From contig CAMTBF010000291.1 in assembly GCA_947068385.1 (NCBI GenBank), forward strand, positions 1 through 5,133: a stretch of DNA of 5,133 nucleotides. Direction: 5' to 3'. The stretch's first letter is position 1. Each line of letters begins with the position of its first letter. The stretch comes from an uncultured Lachnospiraceae bacterium. Its GTDB lineage: Bacteria; Bacillota; Clostridia; Lachnospirales; Lachnospiraceae. The notes below the pieces were generated by a model. It worked only from the letters and a program-made list of their open reading frames with translations. It ran no database searches and had not been told where the DNA came from. This document shows positions 1 to 5,133 of this stretch, piece by piece. The position numbers and the translations under genes are program-made.

Positions 1-644
1 AAGGGGCGGTATTCCTGGGAACCTTTGACGAGAATATCAAGCAGATACAGAAGGACAATGACATCCCGCTGATCTTCACGGACAGCTACAGCAGCGTCCG
101 CCAGGTGATCAATGTGGGGCTTGACGATTATAAGGGGGGCGTGCTTGCCGCCAGGCATTTCATAGAGTATGGGCACAGGGAGTTCGCCTTTCTCTGTTCC
201 TGCATCCAGGAGAGCCAGGTGAACCAGCAGCGCCTTGCGGGATTTGCGGATACTTTGGAGGCCGCGGGATTCTCCCTGCCGGAAAGCCATATTTTCGACA
301 CCCTTGACCTGCGGCAGGGGGTGGAAGACCTGTGCGCCCTTGCGGATCCTGTGACTGCCGTTTTCGTCCCCATTGACGAAAGCGCGGCTTTTGTCATGAC
401 CTACCTGAAGGAGAAGGGGCATCGGATTCCGGAGGATTACTCCATCATCGGGTTCGACGATTTCCCTTTGTGCCAGTACGTGGATCCGCCGCTTACCACC
501 ATTGCCCAGGATGTATGCCAAAAGGCGCAGTACGCCCTTGACCTCCTGTTCCAACGGCTCCTGGACAATACCCTTCCCACCCAGAATATCGTGCTGGATG
601 TGGAGCTTATCAGCAGGAAGTCCGTGGCTAGGGTGAATCTTTAG
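1..644 (+). CDS. LacI/GalR-family transcriptional regulator, C-terminal effector-binding part (5' end outside window)
   Basis: The frame is open from the left edge (first full codon at base 3) to a TAG at 642-644, giving 213 residues; family members are usually about 330-345, so the helix-turn-helix and hinge are missing. Visible hallmarks of the periplasmic-binding-protein-like core: 'VGLDDYKGG' followed by 'HFIEYGHREFAFL' (residues 38-64), 'QQRLAGF' (75-81; its Arg78 matches the effector-contacting Arg197 of E. coli LacI), 'IPEDYSIIGFDD' (142-153; Asp152 matches LacI Asp274), 'DPPLTTIAQD' (161-170, nearly the same as in LacI) and a closing 'ELISRKS' (201-207). Such proteins bind DNA as dimers or tetramers and release or tighten on binding a sugar. 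A GTG at 105 is internal, because homology continues upstream of it. It converges on the beta-galactosidase gene, so control of that gene is plausible but inferred. The effector cannot be read from the sequence. Confidence 0.93.
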   Translation, partial: GAVFLGTFDENIKQIQKDNDIPLIFTDSYSSVRQVINVGLDDYKGGVLAARHFIEYGHREFAFLCSCIQESQVNQQRLAGFADTLEAAGFSLPESHIFDTLDLRQGVEDLCALADPVTAVFVPIDESAAFVMTYLKEKGHRIPEDYSIIGFDDFPLCQYVDPPLTTIAQDVCQKAQYALDLLFQRLLDNTLPTQNIVLDVELISRKSVARVNL

Positions 645-656
645 CGATCTGCCCTA

Positions 657-691
657 ATCTGTGCCTTGGATCTGTGCCTTGGATCTGTGCC
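657..691. repeat. 13-bp tandem direct repeat, about 2.7 copies
   Basis: Two exact head-to-tail copies of ATCTGTGCCTTGG (657-669, 670-682) are followed by a partial copy ATCTGTGCC (683-691). A looser relative, ATCTGCCCTA, precedes them at 647-656. The array begins 12 bases after the regulator stop codon and lies in the convergent gap, so it is transcribed as the 3' trailer of the regulator mRNA. It looks like a simple slippage duplication; no function is evident. Confidence 0.8.
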
Positions 692-703
692 CTCAATCTG
701 CTC

Positions 704-761
704 AAAACCGCAAAAGAGGCCTGCAGCCAAAAGCCGCAGGTCTCTTTCTATTTACGGTTTT
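704..761. terminator. Two-tier hairpin between convergent genes, probable bidirectional terminator
   Basis: The inner stem pairs 713-724 (AAAGAGGCCTGC) with 736-747 (GCAGGTCTCTTT), 12 pairs with one G-T wobble around an 11-base loop. An outer stem pairs AAAACCG (704-710) with CGGTTTT (755-761). On the plus strand the inner stem is followed by a moderately T-rich stretch, TCTTTCTATTTA. On the minus strand it is followed by TTTTGCGGTTTTG. The site lies between the regulator stop (644) and the lacZ stop (830), where a terminator serving both genes is expected. No hairpin or gene is obvious in the remaining 762-829. Confidence 0.72.
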
Positions 762-829
762 CATTTACGGCAACGCTTTCCTCCCACAGTGCCGGCTATA
801 CGTCCATCGCCAGCCCCGGGAGCCTGTCC

Positions 830-4025
<3,196 letters not shown>

Positions 4026-4031
4026 AGTTCC

Positions 4032-4061
4032 ATTATAAACGATGTGGTTGGTATTAGGCAA
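4032..4061 (-). promoter_or_regulatory. Predicted sigma-A-type promoter of lacZ
   Basis: On the minus strand a perfect -10 box TATAAT (4037-4032) is preceded, after 18 bases, by a -35-like TTGCCT (4061-4056). Just upstream is an A-rich run (4077-4065 read on the minus strand: AAAAAAATAAAAT) in the position of an UP element. Transcription would start near 4025, giving a leader of roughly 115 bases before the lacZ ATG. The surrounding DNA is much richer in A+T than the genes on either side. Confidence 0.7.
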
Positions 4062-4086
4062 CAGATTTTATTTTTTTGTGGAAAAA

Positions 4087-4105
4087 TTTGAAAGATTATT
4101 TCAAA
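4087..4105. promoter_or_regulatory. Inverted repeat upstream of the lacZ promoter, candidate activator site
   Basis: TTTGAAA and TTTCAAA form perfect 7-bp arms around a 5-bp centre. The site is centred about 71 bp upstream of the predicted lacZ start, a usual distance for an activator. It lacks the central CG of a catabolite-response element. It is A+T-rich, so a chance palindrome cannot be excluded. Confidence 0.35.
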
Positions 4106-4132
4106 GATAGCTATAAGAGCCGCCGCCAGGAC

Positions 4133-4158
4133 GCAGGACAGACAAGATGCAGGACAGA
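4133..4158. repeat. Short direct repeat, two copies of GCAGGACAGA
   Basis: GCAGGACAGA occurs at 4133-4142 and again at 4149-4158, a 16-bp period. It lies between the synthetase hairpin and the lacZ promoter region. No role is apparent. Confidence 0.55.
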
Positions 4159-4161
4159 TAG

Positions 4162-4189
4162 GGAAAGGGCGCCCGAAAACGCCCCTTCC
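4162..4189 (-). terminator. Hairpin downstream of the lysyl-tRNA synthetase gene, probable terminator
   Basis: On the minus strand GGAAGGGGCG pairs with CGCCCTTTCC (10 pairs, one G-U wobble) around an 8-base loop, starting 22 bases after the TGA at 4212. The G+C-rich stem fits an intrinsic terminator, but the following CTATCTGTCC is not a strong U-tract, so termination may be partial. If it fails, lacZ would be read from upstream. Confidence 0.55.
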
Positions 4190-4211
4190 ACCACGATTTC
4201 AAATACTTGAA

Positions 4212-5133
4212 TCAGCAGATCCTCGTCCCCTCCGGCACGATGTCGTCCACGATCACCACCTGGCAGCCGCAGGCGTTGTTCGTCCCGGCTAACAGCATGC
4301 CCTCGCTCTTGACCCCAACGAACCGGGTAGGCTGGAGGTTGGCCACCACGATGATCTTCTTGCCGATCAGCTGCTCCGGCTTGTAGTACTGCTTGATGCT
4401 GGACACGATGACCCTCTCCTTGATTCCGTCGAACAGGGTCAGCTTGTAGCAGCTGTGGGACTTGCGGATTTCGGCGCACTTCAGCACCTTGCAGACCCGC
4501 AGGTCAATCTTCCGGAATTCCTCGATGTCGATTTCCTCCCCTATGGGCGCCACCTCGTCGGGCTCGCCGTATTCCACAGCAGGCTCCTCTTCCACAGGCT
4601 CCTCCGCCGGAGCCGTCAGCGCCTTCTCCTCCTCTTCCGTCATTGGCGTGGAGAAATCCAGCAGCGACAGGAACTTGTCCTTCTCGATGGCGTACAGGAA
4701 CAGGTAGAGCCTGGGGCCCTTTTCCTTATTTAAAAGCAGCCTGTACACATTCTTGAAGAATGTGCCCTGGAGGGCTTTCAGGTTCTCCGCCTCATAGCCG
4801 TATATCCGCTTGGGAATCTCGTAGAGCTCCTTGTTCAGCTCGTCCAGCGTGTAGTCGTTGCCGGAAAGGTAGGCGTGGAGCATCTCCACGGCATCCTTTT
4901 CCTTCTGGTCGAAGGTATCGTACACAGGCCAGTTCCGCACCGGGCAGAGCCTGTTCACGTTCTCCGGAGAGCAGTTCTCCAGCCAGTACTTCGCCAGGCC
5001 AAGGCGCTCCTTGAAATCTTCATATTTATAAGGCGTCCCTATCTTCTCGAACACAGTCTCCAGCATGTCCACGTTGAAGTCCACAATGGAACCAAGCTGT
5101 ACCAGATGGGACATGGGCACTGTCTTGATCTTC
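4212..5133 (-). CDS. lysS: Lysyl-tRNA synthetase, class I, with a C-terminal tRNA-binding (EMAP/Trbp111-like) domain; 5' end outside window
   Basis: The enzyme charges tRNA-Lys with lysine in the cytoplasm (class I forms are also named lysK). The frame is open to the right edge, where it reads KIKTVPMSHLVQLG; the GTG at 5120 is internal, and the catalytic Rossmann domain is outside the window. Counting from that codon, residues 1-156 are helical and resemble the C-terminal anticodon-recognition region of class I LysRS: 'SHLVQLGSIVDF' corresponds to the 'SLLLNL' segment, then 'ELYEIPKR', 'TFFKNVYRLLLNKEKGPRL' and 'FLYAIEKDKFLSLLDF'. Residues about 157-197 form a Glu/Pro-rich acidic linker. Residues 198-302 are an OB-fold tRNA-binding domain: 'FRKIDLRVCKV', 'RVIVSSIKQYYKPEQLIGKKIIVVANLQP' in two parts (236-254, 255-264), and 'SEGMLLAG'. 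The usual Gly of 'DLRVGKV' is Cys210. The last domain alone would suggest methionyl-tRNA synthetase, but the upstream helical part does not fit MetRS. Confidence 0.85.
   Translation of the reverse strand, partial: KIKTVPMSHLVQLGSIVDFNVDMLETVFEKIGTPYKYEDFKERLGLAKYWLENCSPENVNRLCPVRNWPVYDTFDQKEKDAVEMLHAYLSGNDYTLDELNKELYEIPKRIYGYEAENLKALQGTFFKNVYRLLLNKEKGPRLYLFLYAIEKDKFLSLLDFSTPMTEEEEKALTAPAEEPVEEEPAVEYGEPDEVAPIGEEIDIEEFRKIDLRVCKVLKCAEIRKSHSCYKLTLFDGIKERVIVSSIKQYYKPEQLIGKKIIVVANLQPTRFVGVKSEGMLLAGTNNACGCQVVIVDDIVPEGTRIC

Noticed and set aside
105..644. GTG at 105 as the true start of a short 179-residue regulator
   Set aside because: The frame is open and keeps LacI-family character upstream to the left edge ('IPLIFTDSY'), so the gene is cut by the window and the GTG codes for an internal Val.
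4212..5133. Identification as methionyl-tRNA synthetase from the C-terminal tRNA-binding domain
   Set aside because: The domain is typical of MetRS, but the preceding helical region carries the 'ELYEIPKR' and 'LLLNKEKGPRL' pattern of class I LysRS, not the MetRS anticodon-binding region.

Overview
The window looks like part of the chromosome of a Gram-positive gut-type Firmicute, most likely a Clostridia/Lachnospiraceae member. The basis is the G+C-rich coding regions contrasting with a sharply A+T-rich promoter region, a LacZ carrying the C-terminal 'GIGSNSCGP' form I associate with clostridial family-2 beta-galactosidases, and a class I (archaeal-type) lysyl-tRNA synthetase. This assignment is inference; nothing in the window identifies a species.

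Layout from left to right. (1) Bases 1-644, plus strand: the sugar-binding half of a LacI-family transcriptional repressor, cut by the left edge so that its DNA-binding domain is outside the window. (2) Bases 645-829: a convergent intergenic gap with a 13-bp tandem repeat and a long two-tier hairpin that probably terminates transcription from both sides. (3) Bases 830-3910, minus strand: a complete 1026-residue LacZ-type beta-galactosidase with all main catalytic residues. (4) Bases 3911-4211: the lacZ promoter and leader. It holds a sigma-A-like promoter, an A-tract and inverted repeat upstream of it, two near-identical 20-bp direct repeats downstream of the -10 box, a perfect 12-bp palindrome, a 34-codon upstream open frame and the lacZ Shine-Dalgarno. 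Its right end holds the terminator-like hairpin of the next gene. (5) Bases 4212-5133, minus strand: the C-terminal part of a class I lysyl-tRNA synthetase joined through an acidic linker to a tRNA-binding OB-fold domain, cut by the right edge.

The regulator and lacZ are convergent neighbours and plausibly form a sugar-responsive unit in which the LacI-type protein acts on sites in the lacZ leader. No permease is visible. The synthetase is a housekeeping gene that happens to lie upstream of lacZ on the same strand and appears to be a separate transcription unit. I see no mobile element, CRISPR array, RNA gene or obviously new multi-gene system. The points most worth a second look are the synthetase domain fusion and the dense architecture of the lacZ leader.
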